From positions 3,348,001 through 3,412,000 of the forward strand of contig NZ_LR880474.1 of the NCBI RefSeq assembly GCF_904066215.1: a stretch of 64,000 nt of DNA. Direction: 5' to 3'. The DNA is from Microbacterium sp. Nx66 (GTDB taxonomy: Bacteria > Actinomycetota > Actinomycetes > Actinomycetales > Microbacteriaceae). The translations under genes were made by a program, and so were the position numbers. This document shows, piece by piece, positions 8,523 through 15,508 of the stretch; the stretch's first letter is position 1, and each line of letters begins with the position of its first letter. A model generated the notes under the pieces. That model did no database searches, was not told the origin of the DNA, and saw only the letters and a program-made list of their open reading frames with translations.

Positions 8523-9422
8523 ATGAACGACAAGACTCCTGCTTCCGACCAGAACCCCACGCCGGACGAGAACCGCGCCTCCGGACCGGACTCGGCATCC
8601 GCCGTCCCGAACGCGGGCCAGGACCACACCGCAGGACAGGGCTCCCCCGCCGGCCCCGGCACGAACGCGAACGCCGACGACCCGACGGTGCCGGTCGCGC
8701 CGACCACCGATCCTGCCGCGACGCCGAACGGCGCGCCGGAGGCACCGGCCGCCGCAGCGACCCCCACCAAGCCCGGACGCAAGCGCGCGCTCCTCATCGG
8801 CGGCGGGATCGCGGCCGCGGTGCTGCTCGCCGGCGGAGGCGTGGCAGTGGGCGCCGCGATCGGCGACGAGTTCGGTGACGACGACGACCGTCCCGCCATG
8901 GAGGGCCCCCGACACGAGGGCGATCACGGCCCGCGCGGAGACCACCGCGGCGACGACGACGCGCGCCCGAGCGGAGACCGGGGCGACCGCGGTCCGGTGA
9001 CCGGCATCGGCACCGACGACGTCGACGAGCTCCTCGCGATCGCCGCCGCCGCCCAGGACGCCGCGGAGGGCGAGGTCACCTCGATCGACGCGAAGCGCGA
9101 CGGGACGTGGGAGGTGCAGCTCACCACGTCCGCTGGGGACGAGACCGAGGTGCGCGTCGACGACGAGCTCGCCGCGACCGTGGTGTCGACAGACGCTGCG
9201 GACGGCGACGACCAGGGTCCGACTCTCACGCTCGACGAGGAGACCATCCGCACGCTCGTCGATGCCGCTCTCGCCGAGGCCGAGGGGATGATCACCGACC
9301 TCGACGTGGACTCCGACGACGTGAGCCCCTACGACGCCTCCGTCCTGACGACGGACAACCGCTCGATCGACATCTCCTTCGATGCCTCGTTCGCGGTCGT
9401 GGGCACCGACATCGACGAGTGA
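8523..9422 (+). CDS. PepSY-domain membrane protein
   Basis: 299 aa. The N-terminal 84 residues are Pro/Ala/Asp-rich and probably disordered in the cytoplasm. One membrane helix (about 88-112, LLIGGGIAAAVLLAGGGVAVG) is followed by a His/Asp/Arg-rich linker (117-157) and two PepSY-like repeats (about 165-225 and 235-298) outside the membrane. PepSY domains are thought to inhibit peptidases or act in cell-envelope sensing. It follows the two-component pair and is preceded by three GGCTTCAG repeats, so it is probably the system's output or feedback component. The Asp/His-rich linker could bind metal, but this is a guess. Confidence 0.8.
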   Translation: MNDKTPASDQNPTPDENRASGPDSASAVPNAGQDHTAGQGSPAGPGTNANADDPTVPVAPTTDPAATPNGAPEAPAAAATPTKPGRKRALLIGGGIAAAVLLAGGGVAVGAAIGDEFGDDDDRPAMEGPRHEGDHGPRGDHRGDDDARPSGDRGDRGPVTGIGTDDVDELLAIAAAAQDAAEGEVTSIDAKRDGTWEVQLTTSAGDETEVRVDDELAATVVSTDAADGDDQGPTLTLDEETIRTLVDAALAEAEGMITDLDVDSDDVSPYDASVLTTDNRSIDISFDASFAVVGTDIDE

Positions 9423-9450
9423 CGGTCGGCCCGACGGCTAGCATGCAAGG

Positions 9451-9678
9451 ATGACGAACTCCGATCCGATCGACGAAGTCTCCATCGGCGGCGAGGTCAT
9501 CCGCCTCGGGCAGTTCCTCAAGTTCGCGGGCCTGCTCGATTCGGGCGGCGACGCGAAAGAGGTCATCATCGACGGCTACGTCACCGTGAACGGCGACGTG
9601 GACCGGCGCCGCGGGCGTCAGCTCCGCGATGGCGATGTGGTGACCTTCGAGGGCCGGGCGGTGCGCGTCCGGCCCTGA
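9451..9678 (+). CDS. S4-domain RNA-binding protein, YaaA/YbcJ-like
   Basis: 75 aa, essentially one S4 domain: GGEVIRLGQFLKFAGLLDSG, then AKEVIIDGYVTVNG and RRGRQLRDGDVVTF. Stand-alone S4 proteins of this size bind structured RNA and are often linked to ribosome biogenesis. It overlaps the 3' end of the convergent EamA gene by 61 bp. The ATG at 9451 follows GCAAGG. No other partner genes are adjacent. Confidence 0.85.
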   Translation: MTNSDPIDEVSIGGEVIRLGQFLKFAGLLDSGGDAKEVIIDGYVTVNGDVDRRRGRQLRDGDVVTFEGRAVRVRP

Positions 9679-10607
9679 CTCGGCACCGCGGAGCCGTCCT
9701 CCTCCTGGCCCCGATTCCGCGCCTCGCTCACGAGCACGGCGGTCACCCCGGCCCCGCACAGCGCGAACCCGCCGAGCGTGATCGCGGTGAGGGGCTCGCC
9801 GAGCAGCAGCGCCCCGCCGATCGCGGTCGCCGGGGCGACGAGGAAGAGCAGGGCCTGCAGCGCGGTGATGCCGACCCGGCGCAGCAGCCACCAGTACAGT
9901 CCGTAGGCGCCGAGCGTAGGGAAGACCGCGGTCAGGACCACGGCGATCCAGAACGACGGTCGAGCCGGCGGCACGAGTGCCCCGGCGAGCGCGCCGATGA
10001 CGAGGAGCAGCACGGCGGTCACGCTCACGTGGATGGTCAGGGTCAGCAGCACCCCCGTGCGCACGGCCGTCCGCCGCTGCACCAGCGTGCCGATCACGAG
10101 GCAGACCATCGCCGTCGCCGGAAGCAGGTAGGCGACGAGCGGCGCGCGGCCGGCGCCGAACTGCGACTGGACGACGAGCAGCACCCCCACCGCCCCGATC
10201 ACCAGCCCCGCGACCTGAGCGCCGCGTACGCGGAGGCCTAGCACCGGACCGACCAGCACGGCGACGAGCAGCGGCTGGACGGCATCGATCAGCGCGACGG
10301 TGCCGGTGGCGATGCCTGCGGCGACGGCGGCGTACACAGCGGCGCAGTATCCGAACTGGGCGAGCGATCCGACGAGCGCCTGGACGCCGAGTTCGCGACC
10401 GGTCATCCCCCTCGCCGCACCGGACACCGCGACGAGGACCACGAGCACGACGGCGAGCGGCGTGAACCGCCAGACCAGGAGCGTCAGCGGGTCGACGTCC
10501 GTGGTGGCGACCGCGGGGATGAGGAATCCCGAGCTCCACGTGAGGACGAAAGCCACCGCGGCACCGACGGTGAGGAGGCGCCCGAGTATACCGATCTGTT
10601 TACTCAT
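9618..10607 (-). CDS. EamA/DMT-family exporter
   Basis: 329 aa with about ten hydrophobic helices in the two-fold EamA repeat of the drug/metabolite transporter superfamily. Motifs include TWSSGFLIP near the N-terminus, LLVWRFTPLAVV and the second-repeat segment GLYWWLLRRVGITALQALLF, then GEPLTAITLGGFALCGAGV. Such proteins usually export amino acids or small metabolites. The start at 10607 is supported by TATAGT ending 6 nt upstream on the minus strand, so the message is probably leaderless. The polar C-terminal tail overlaps the S4 gene. It is divergent from a TetR regulator, its likely repressor. Confidence 0.85.
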   Translation of the reverse strand: MSKQIGILGRLLTVGAAVAFVLTWSSGFLIPAVATTDVDPLTLLVWRFTPLAVVLVVLVAVSGAARGMTGRELGVQALVGSLAQFGYCAAVYAAVAAGIATGTVALIDAVQPLLVAVLVGPVLGLRVRGAQVAGLVIGAVGVLLVVQSQFGAGRAPLVAYLLPATAMVCLVIGTLVQRRTAVRTGVLLTLTIHVSVTAVLLLVIGALAGALVPPARPSFWIAVVLTAVFPTLGAYGLYWWLLRRVGITALQALLFLVAPATAIGGALLLGEPLTAITLGGFALCGAGVTAVLVSEARNRGQEEDGSAVPSQGRTRTARPSKVTTSPSRS

Positions 10608-10633
10608 CCACCCACTATACAGGTTGGTATACT
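10585..10633. promoter_or_regulatory. Divergent promoter/operator between EamA and TetR genes
   Basis: TATAC (10616-10620) and GTATA (10627-10631) form a 16-bp palindrome in the 32-bp gap. An outer pair, AGTATACC (10585-10592) and GGTATACT (10626-10633), is also exact, though its left arm lies in the EamA coding region. The two palindrome halves double as -10 boxes: TATACT 6 nt before the TetR ATG and TATAGT 6 nt before the EamA ATG. A repressor bound here would block both leaderless promoters. Confidence 0.6.
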
Positions 10634-10639
10634 CGGCGC

Positions 10640-11245
10640 ATGTCGATCCCCGTCCCGGAACTCCCCCCATTGACCCCGGGAGCACGCCGCGTGCTCGACG
10701 CCGCCTCCGACCTCTTCTACGAGCGCGGCATCCACGCCATCGGAGTCGACACCATCGCCGCGGCCGCCGGCGTCACGAAGAAGACGCTGTACGACCGCTT
10801 CGGATCGAAGGAAGCGCTCGTCGTGTCGTACCTGCAGCACCGGGACGCCCGCTGGCGCGATCACGTCGCGGCCCACCTCGCGCGGGTGCCGGAGCCGGGG
10901 CCTGCCCGTGTGCTCGCGATCTTCGACGCAGCCCTAGCCTGGGTGCCCGACAACAGCACCAAGGGATGCAGCGCCATCAACGCGCGTGCCGAGATCGACG
11001 GCCCCGGGGATGCCCCGCTGGTGCTCGCCGAGGCCCGTCGCGAGAAGGAGTGGCTGCTCGCGGTGTTCGCAGAGCTCTGCGATGAGGCGGGCTTCCGCGA
11101 TCCGGAACGTCTCGCGGCGACGCTCATGCTCCTCTATGAAGGGGCCATCGTCACCGTCGGCATGGGGACCTTCGCCGAACCGTTCGTCACCGCTCGCGAC
11201 AGCGCGCGGCGGATCCTGGAGTCCACACCGTCCGACGCGTCCTAG
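10640..11245 (+). CDS. TetR-family transcriptional regulator
   Basis: 201 aa. The N-terminal HTH spans about residues 13-60 with ARRVLDAASDLFYERGIHAIGVDTI and AAAAGVTKKTLYDRFGSKEALV-type segments; the rest is a helical ligand domain with a CSAINARAEI stretch seen in AcrR-like members. It is divergent from the EamA exporter and shares a 32-bp promoter region with a TATAC-N6-GTATA palindrome, so it is probably the local repressor. The ATG sits 6 nt from TATACT. The 3' end overlaps the convergent membrane gene by 4 bp. Confidence 0.9.
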   Translation: MSIPVPELPPLTPGARRVLDAASDLFYERGIHAIGVDTIAAAAGVTKKTLYDRFGSKEALVVSYLQHRDARWRDHVAAHLARVPEPGPARVLAIFDAALAWVPDNSTKGCSAINARAEIDGPGDAPLVLAEARREKEWLLAVFAELCDEAGFRDPERLAATLMLLYEGAIVTVGMGTFAEPFVTARDSARRILESTPSDAS

Positions 11246-11718
11246 ACGTCGGTCGTCGGCAAGGACGCGCGCGGCGGCAGCACAGCGCGCACCGTGACCA
11301 CGAGAAGGGCCACGAGCAGCACGACCATCGTCACGTCCGCGACGATGTAGGCGTAGTGCGCGCCATCGGTTCCCGGAGCCTCCTGCCCTGCGATGACGAG
11401 ATCGCTGCGCCGATTGAGGATCGGGCGGATGACGATCACCTCGACGAGGAACGCCAGCCACAGCCCGCCGAGCAGCAGCGCCGAGGGACGTCCGGCCCTG
11501 GCGCGGATGCTGACCGCGGTCAACACGAGGAGCACCGCTCCCGCGAGGACATTGAGGGCGGTGAAGACGAGGCGACCGATGCCGAGCCCCAGCGGGATCG
11601 TGATTCCGGGAGCCAGGAACTTCAACGGCGCCTCCAGGAATGAGATCGCGACGATCGCCCCGAGCAGGAATGCGGGCAGGAGCAGGCGCAGCGCGGTCAC
11701 CGTGCGTCCACCCGTCAT
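11242..11718 (-). CDS. Four-helix membrane protein of unknown function
   Basis: 158 aa with four predicted membrane helices at about 9-28, 47-69, 79-98 and 123-146. Segments such as FLEAPLKFLAPGITIPLGLGIGRLVF recall DUF4149/TMEM205-like proteins, but I cannot assign it firmly. The conserved-looking Arg/Asn-rich loop VIRPILNRRSDLVIAG lies between helices 3 and 4. The start is preceded by GAGG. It overlaps the convergent TetR stop by 4 bp. Confidence 0.6.
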   Translation of the reverse strand: MTGGRTVTALRLLLPAFLLGAIVAISFLEAPLKFLAPGITIPLGLGIGRLVFTALNVLAGAVLLVLTAVSIRARAGRPSALLLGGLWLAFLVEVIVIRPILNRRSDLVIAGQEAPGTDGAHYAYIVADVTMVVLLVALLVVTVRAVLPPRASLPTTDV

Positions 11719-11809
11719 GGCCTCAGGCTAACCGGACCGGTCGCCGCCGTCGCCAGACCTGGCCGTGGAAATCGGCCCCTCGCTCGGCGCGCAGGGGATA
11801 ATGGGTAAC

Positions 11810-12442
11810 ATGCCACGTCCTACCGACGCCTACCGCGGGCTCATGCAGAGCAGCCGGCTGCGGGTTCTCGCCGCCTTGATGGACACTCCGGGAATCGGCC
11901 TCGCCGAGCTCTCCCTCCGCATGGGCCTCCACGTGAACACGCTGCGCGACCACCTTCGCGTGCTCGAAGGCGAGGGCCTCGCCCGGTCCGAGGTGGAGCA
12001 CACCGGTCGGCGCGGACGGCCGCGGCTGCGCTTCTCCCCCGTGTTGCCGAGCGAGCCGAATGAGATCGAGGAGCGGCGGGTCCAGGAGGCGATCCGTCAC
12101 GGCGACCTCATGCGCGCGGTGCTCCCGGCGACGCGATCCGGGCTCCCGGAGGCCGCGACGCATCAGCTCGATGCGCTGTTCCACCACCTCGACGACGTGG
12201 GCCTGCAGCCGGACATCGACGAGAAGGCGATGACCGTCGACCTCTCCCCCTGCCGCTTCCACACGCTGCTGACCGATGACCAGACCGTGGTCTGCCGGGT
12301 GCACGAGGAACTCATGAAGTCGGTGCTGGCGAGAGCGGGCGGCCCCGTGGAGATCGAACGCGTTATCCCGTTCACGACGTCCCACTCCTGCCACGTCCGG
12401 CTCAGCCTCCGCGAGGAGTCGGCGTCCGACGTGGGACGCTGA
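11810..12442 (+). CDS. Winged-helix transcriptional regulator, SufR/ArsR-like
   Basis: 210 aa from ATG 11810 (MPRPTDAYRGL). The N-terminal winged helix has SRLRVLAALMDTPGIGLAEL, then LRMGLHVNTLRDHLRVLEGE and GRRGRPRLRFSP. The C-terminal half carries cysteines in SPCRFH, VVCRVH and HSCHVR, plus several His. In the SufR group of COG2345 regulators such cysteines hold an Fe-S cluster, so redox or iron sensing is possible but unproven. A GATAAT box ends 7 nt before the ATG, pointing to a leaderless transcript. It is convergent with dnaB at 9 nt. No suf genes are nearby. Confidence 0.75.
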   Translation: MPRPTDAYRGLMQSSRLRVLAALMDTPGIGLAELSLRMGLHVNTLRDHLRVLEGEGLARSEVEHTGRRGRPRLRFSPVLPSEPNEIEERRVQEAIRHGDLMRAVLPATRSGLPEAATHQLDALFHHLDDVGLQPDIDEKAMTVDLSPCRFHTLLTDDQTVVCRVHEELMKSVLARAGGPVEIERVIPFTTSHSCHVRLSLREESASDVGR

Positions 12443-12451
12443 TGCCGCGGC

Positions 12452-13825
12452 TCAGGTGAAGTCGCCGCCCGGCGCCATGTCGGCGAACCGAGAGTAGTGC
12501 CCCTGGAAGGCGACCGTGATGGTCGCGGTCGGACCGTTACGGTGCTTGGCCACGATGAGGTCGGCCTCGCCGGGACGGACGTCCTTGTCGTAGACCGAGT
12601 CGCGGTGCAAGAGGATGACCATGTCGGCGTCCTGCTCGATCGATCCGGACTCTCGCAGGTCGCTGATGGCGGGCTTCTTGTCCTGTCGCTGCTCGGGACC
12701 ACGGTTCAGCTGCGACAGCGCGATGACCGGCACCTGCAGCTCCTTGGCGATGAGCTTGAGGCTTCGGGAGAACTCCGAGACCTCCTGCTGACGGGACTCG
12801 ACGCGCTTGCCGGATGTCATGAGCTGGAGATAGTCGATGATGACCATCCGCAGACCGGCCCGCTGCTTCAGCCGCCGGCACTTCGCCCGGATCTCGACGA
12901 GCGTCATGTTCGGGCTGTCGTCGATGTAGAGCGGGGCGTCGTTGATGCGGCCGCGGGTGGCGGCGACCGTCGTCCAGTCCCGCGGGTCGAGCGTTCCCTT
13001 GCGCATGTTCTGCAGCGGGATCGCCCCCTCGGCGCTGAGCAGACGCATCGCGATCTCGCTCTTGCCCATCTCGAGCGAGAAGAAGATCGAGGGGAAGTCG
13101 TGCCCGATCGAGGCCGCACGGGCGAAGTCGAGGGCGAGCGTGGACTTACCCATCGCGGGTCGCGCGGCGACGACGATCATCTGGCCGCCGTGCAGGCCGT
13201 TGGTGAGCTCGTCGAGCTCGCGGAAGCCGGTGGGGATGCCGGTCATGGAACCGTCGCGGCCGTTGGCCGCCTCGATCTCCTCGACGGCGGCATCGACCGC
13301 GACGGTGAGCGGTACGTAGTCCTCGGCCGTCTCCGAGCCGGTGACCGAGTAGATCTCCGCCTGCGCGTTGTTGACGATGTCGGTCGCGTCGCCCTGGCCG
13401 TCGTAGCCGAGCTGGACGATGCGCGTCCCGGCGTCGACGAGGCGGCGGAGGATCGCTCGCTCGGAGACGATGCCCGCGTAGTAGCCGGCGTTGGCCGCGG
13501 TCGGGACGATCGACGTAAGGGTGTGCAGGTAGTCCGCGCCGCCCGCCTTGTTCAGCTCACCGGTCTTGATGAGCTCGTCGGTGACGGCGACGACGTCGGT
13601 CGGCTCACCGTGGGAGTAGAGGGAGAGGATGGCCTCGAAGATGAGCTCGTGCTTCGGGATGTAGAAGTCGGCGCCCTTGAGCGTCTCGATCACATCGGCG
13701 ACGGCGTCCTTCGACAGAAGCATGCCGCCCAGGGCGCTCTGCTCGGCGAGGAGGTCGTGCGGAGGGGTGCGCTCGGGCGGACGCTGCCCTCCCAGGCGCT
13801 CCGCGGAGATGTCGGCGATCGACAC
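12452..13825 (-). CDS. dnaB: Replicative DNA helicase DnaB
   Basis: 457 aa, full length and without an intein. The N-terminal primase-interacting domain (about 22-125) includes AEQSALGGML. The RecA-like motor has Walker A RPAMGKST (222-229), FSLEMGKSEI (249-258), Walker B VIIDYLQLM (328-336), SQLNRGPEQR (371-380) and the AKHRNG segment (426-431) near the arginine finger. It unwinds DNA ahead of the replisome as a hexamer. The GTG at 13825 follows GAAGGGAACACA. In many actinobacteria dnaB lies close to rplI; here 8 kb of surface genes separates them. The upstream region carries a DnaA-box cluster. Confidence 0.98.
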   Translation of the reverse strand: MSIADISAERLGGQRPPERTPPHDLLAEQSALGGMLLSKDAVADVIETLKGADFYIPKHELIFEAILSLYSHGEPTDVVAVTDELIKTGELNKAGGADYLHTLTSIVPTAANAGYYAGIVSERAILRRLVDAGTRIVQLGYDGQGDATDIVNNAQAEIYSVTGSETAEDYVPLTVAVDAAVEEIEAANGRDGSMTGIPTGFRELDELTNGLHGGQMIVVAARPAMGKSTLALDFARAASIGHDFPSIFFSLEMGKSEIAMRLLSAEGAIPLQNMRKGTLDPRDWTTVAATRGRINDAPLYIDDSPNMTLVEIRAKCRRLKQRAGLRMVIIDYLQLMTSGKRVESRQQEVSEFSRSLKLIAKELQVPVIALSQLNRGPEQRQDKKPAISDLRESGSIEQDADMVILLHRDSVYDKDVRPGEADLIVAKHRNGPTATITVAFQGHYSRFADMAPGGDFT

Positions 13826-13993
13826 TGTGTTCCCTTCGATGCGACGGTTCTGAGGCGGGCCCCGCGCGCGCATTCGCGGATGCCGGTGCGGGGGACCGCG
13901 GCCGCGCGGCGGCCATCCCCAGACAAGCAGGTGCCCCCGACATTCGGTCGCTCGACCACGCTATGAGCGGTCTCCACACGGTGCAACACGGCC

Positions 13994-14136
13994 TGTGGAT
14001 AACCATGTGGACAGCGTGCGGACAATCTCGGAGTGTCTGTGCAGAACGGGTGTGGATAACCCGGTGGACGGTGTGAAGAGCGAAGTTTTTTCTGCAAACT
14101 GACCAGGTATAAATCGTTTCCCCAGCCTGTGGATGA
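13994..14136 (-). promoter_or_regulatory. Cluster of DnaA boxes upstream of dnaB
   Basis: Two exact TTATCCACA boxes on the minus strand (read as TGTGGATAA at 13994-14002 and 14051-14059). Three one-mismatch boxes have the same orientation: TGTGGACAG 14006, TGCGGACAA 14017 (both close to the actinobacterial TTGTCCACA form) and TGTGGATGA 14128. Spacings of 12, 11, 34 and 77 bp are near multiples of a helical turn, and an AT-rich stretch lies beside them. This looks like a DnaA-binding locus controlling dnaB or titrating DnaA. Confidence 0.6.
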
Positions 14137-14267
14137 AAACGAGTTTAAATTGCGCGTTGAAGGTTTCCCCTCCGGAGGGGGCATGTGTAGAACCTGGGGA
14201 AAGTCAAGCCGGAAATCCGCCGGGCGCGTCACGATCTGACACGAGACGAATCGGATGTAAACGCCCC

Positions 14268-14296
14268 TGGACAGAGAGGGGGTCCGCGAGTATTGT
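14268..14296 (+). promoter_or_regulatory. Sigma70-type promoter of Val-rich secreted protein
   Basis: TGGACA (14268-14273) and TATTGT (14291-14296) are separated by exactly 17 bp, and the coding start with a GGAGGGGGAGG ribosome site is 45 nt further on. This is the best spaced housekeeping-type promoter I found in the window. Confidence 0.6.
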
Positions 14297-14341
14297 GCCT
14301 CCCATCGACACACCCGTAGACCTTCGGAGGGGGAGGACGAC

Positions 14342-15406
14342 GTGGACGCTCGGACCACCCGACGCGGCGTACCCAACGCCGTCCTCTGGGGTGGCGTCGG
14401 CGTGCTCGCCTGGGCGGCCCTGACCGTCCTCACCGGTGGGGGCTCCGCGCATGCGGCCGAGGAGCCGAAGGGTCCGCTCGACGGCCTCACCTCCGTCGTG
14501 TCGGAGACGGTCACCGCCGTGACGAAGCCGGTCGTGAACAACGTCGTGGCTCCGGTGGTGAAGCAGGTGGCGACGCCGGTGGTCCAGGAGGTCGTGGCCC
14601 CCGTCGTGCAGGAGGTCGTCGCGCCGGTCGTGACCCACACCGTTGCTCCCGTCCAGGAGGCGGCTCCCGCCGTCGTCGAGACGGTTACCGAAACGGTGAC
14701 GCAGGTCCCGGTCGTCGGAGACACTGCGGCTCCGGTGCTCGAGGCGGTCGCCGAGACCACCGAGACGGTCGTCGAGCCCGTGACCGACGTGCTCGGCTCT
14801 GCACCGGTCTCGCAGATCACCGCGCCCGTGCTCGACCTCGTCGGCGGCCTTCCGCTGGTCGGCGGCATCGTCGTGGACTCCGGCGCCATCGACCTGGTCG
14901 AGAACGTCGTCGGTGTCGTCGACGGCACGACCAGCCTGATCGGCGGCGTCGTCGAAGAGACCGTTCCGCCGGTCGTCGAGGTGCTCACGCCACAAGAGCC
15001 GGCTGCACCGCAGACCCCGGAGGGCTCCGTCCCCATGGGCGTCCCCCCTGTGCGCGACGACATCGCCACGCTTCCCGAGCCTGCTCCCGCACCGTCGGCC
15101 TCGCCGAGCACGGGCCAGGACTCTGTGCTCCGTACCGTGGCTTCCGTCGCAGGTCCGGTCTCCGCACCCGACTCCTCGGACGCCGGTGCCGGTGACACCG
15201 CCCCGGTGCCGTTCGGTGCTCCTCCGTCCGCTCCGGCCGCCCCCGCCTCTTCCTCCGCCACCTCGGCCGGAGGTTCCGCCAGCGCCCCCGCTCGCCTCAG
15301 CGAGATCGGCGCAACCCCGCTCCGTGCCTGGGAGCGGGCCGCCGGCGCACGGGACGACGCCCTTCCGGGCGCACCCGTCGCCGACACCGACGTCTCGCCT
15401 GACTGA
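14342..15406 (+). CDS. Secreted Val/Pro-rich repeat protein, unknown function
   Basis: 354 aa from GTG 14342, set by a strong GGAGGGGGAGG site. A signal peptide covers about 1-39 (helix LWGGVGVLAWAALTVLTGG, cleavage after AHA). The mature N-terminal half is a run of Val-rich amphipathic repeats with phrases like VVAPVV, VVQEVVAPVV and ETVTETVTQVPVVG. The C-terminal half is Pro/Ala/Ser-rich and low complexity. No cysteines and no sorting motif, so it is probably released or loosely attached. It sits 102 bp upstream of the chaplin-like gene on the same strand, suggesting a shared role at the cell surface. I do not recognise the family. Confidence 0.75.
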   Translation: MDARTTRRGVPNAVLWGGVGVLAWAALTVLTGGGSAHAAEEPKGPLDGLTSVVSETVTAVTKPVVNNVVAPVVKQVATPVVQEVVAPVVQEVVAPVVTHTVAPVQEAAPAVVETVTETVTQVPVVGDTAAPVLEAVAETTETVVEPVTDVLGSAPVSQITAPVLDLVGGLPLVGGIVVDSGAIDLVENVVGVVDGTTSLIGGVVEETVPPVVEVLTPQEPAAPQTPEGSVPMGVPPVRDDIATLPEPAPAPSASPSTGQDSVLRTVASVAGPVSAPDSSDAGAGDTAPVPFGAPPSAPAAPASSSATSAGGSASAPARLSEIGATPLRAWERAAGARDDALPGAPVADTDVSPD

Positions 15407-15417
15407 CGGACTGTCGC

Positions 15418-15436
15418 GTCATCCCACCGGGATGAC
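15418..15436 (+). terminator. Short hairpin between secreted-protein genes
   Basis: GTCATCCC (15418-15425) and GGGATGAC (15429-15436) form a perfect 8-bp stem with a 3-nt loop, 11 nt after the stop of the Val-rich protein. There is no T-run, so termination or mRNA stabilisation are both possible. Confidence 0.45.
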
Positions 15437-15508
15437 AGATGCCGTGCTGCGCGCGCACTTCCTCGCGCGCATCCCATCAGACAGACCAGTCACGTCAGGA
15501 GAACAATC

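Larger units (their letters stand above)
13826..14341. other. 516-bp noncoding region upstream of dnaB
   Basis: No convincing gene. The half near dnaB is GC-rich. From 13994 it contains DnaA-box-like 9-mers, and from about 14083 to 14160 it is unusually AT-rich for this genome (GTTTTTTCTG, GTATAAATCG, GAGTTTAAATTG). The right end holds the promoter and ribosome site of the Val-rich secreted protein. It could combine the dnaB promoter with a DnaA-dependent control element. Confidence 0.6.

Noticed and set aside
13994..14160. Chromosomal replication origin oriC
   Set aside because: DnaA boxes are present, but dnaA and dnaN are absent and the trxA/murJ end of the window points to oriC beyond 64 kb. 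Kept as a DnaA-binding locus only.
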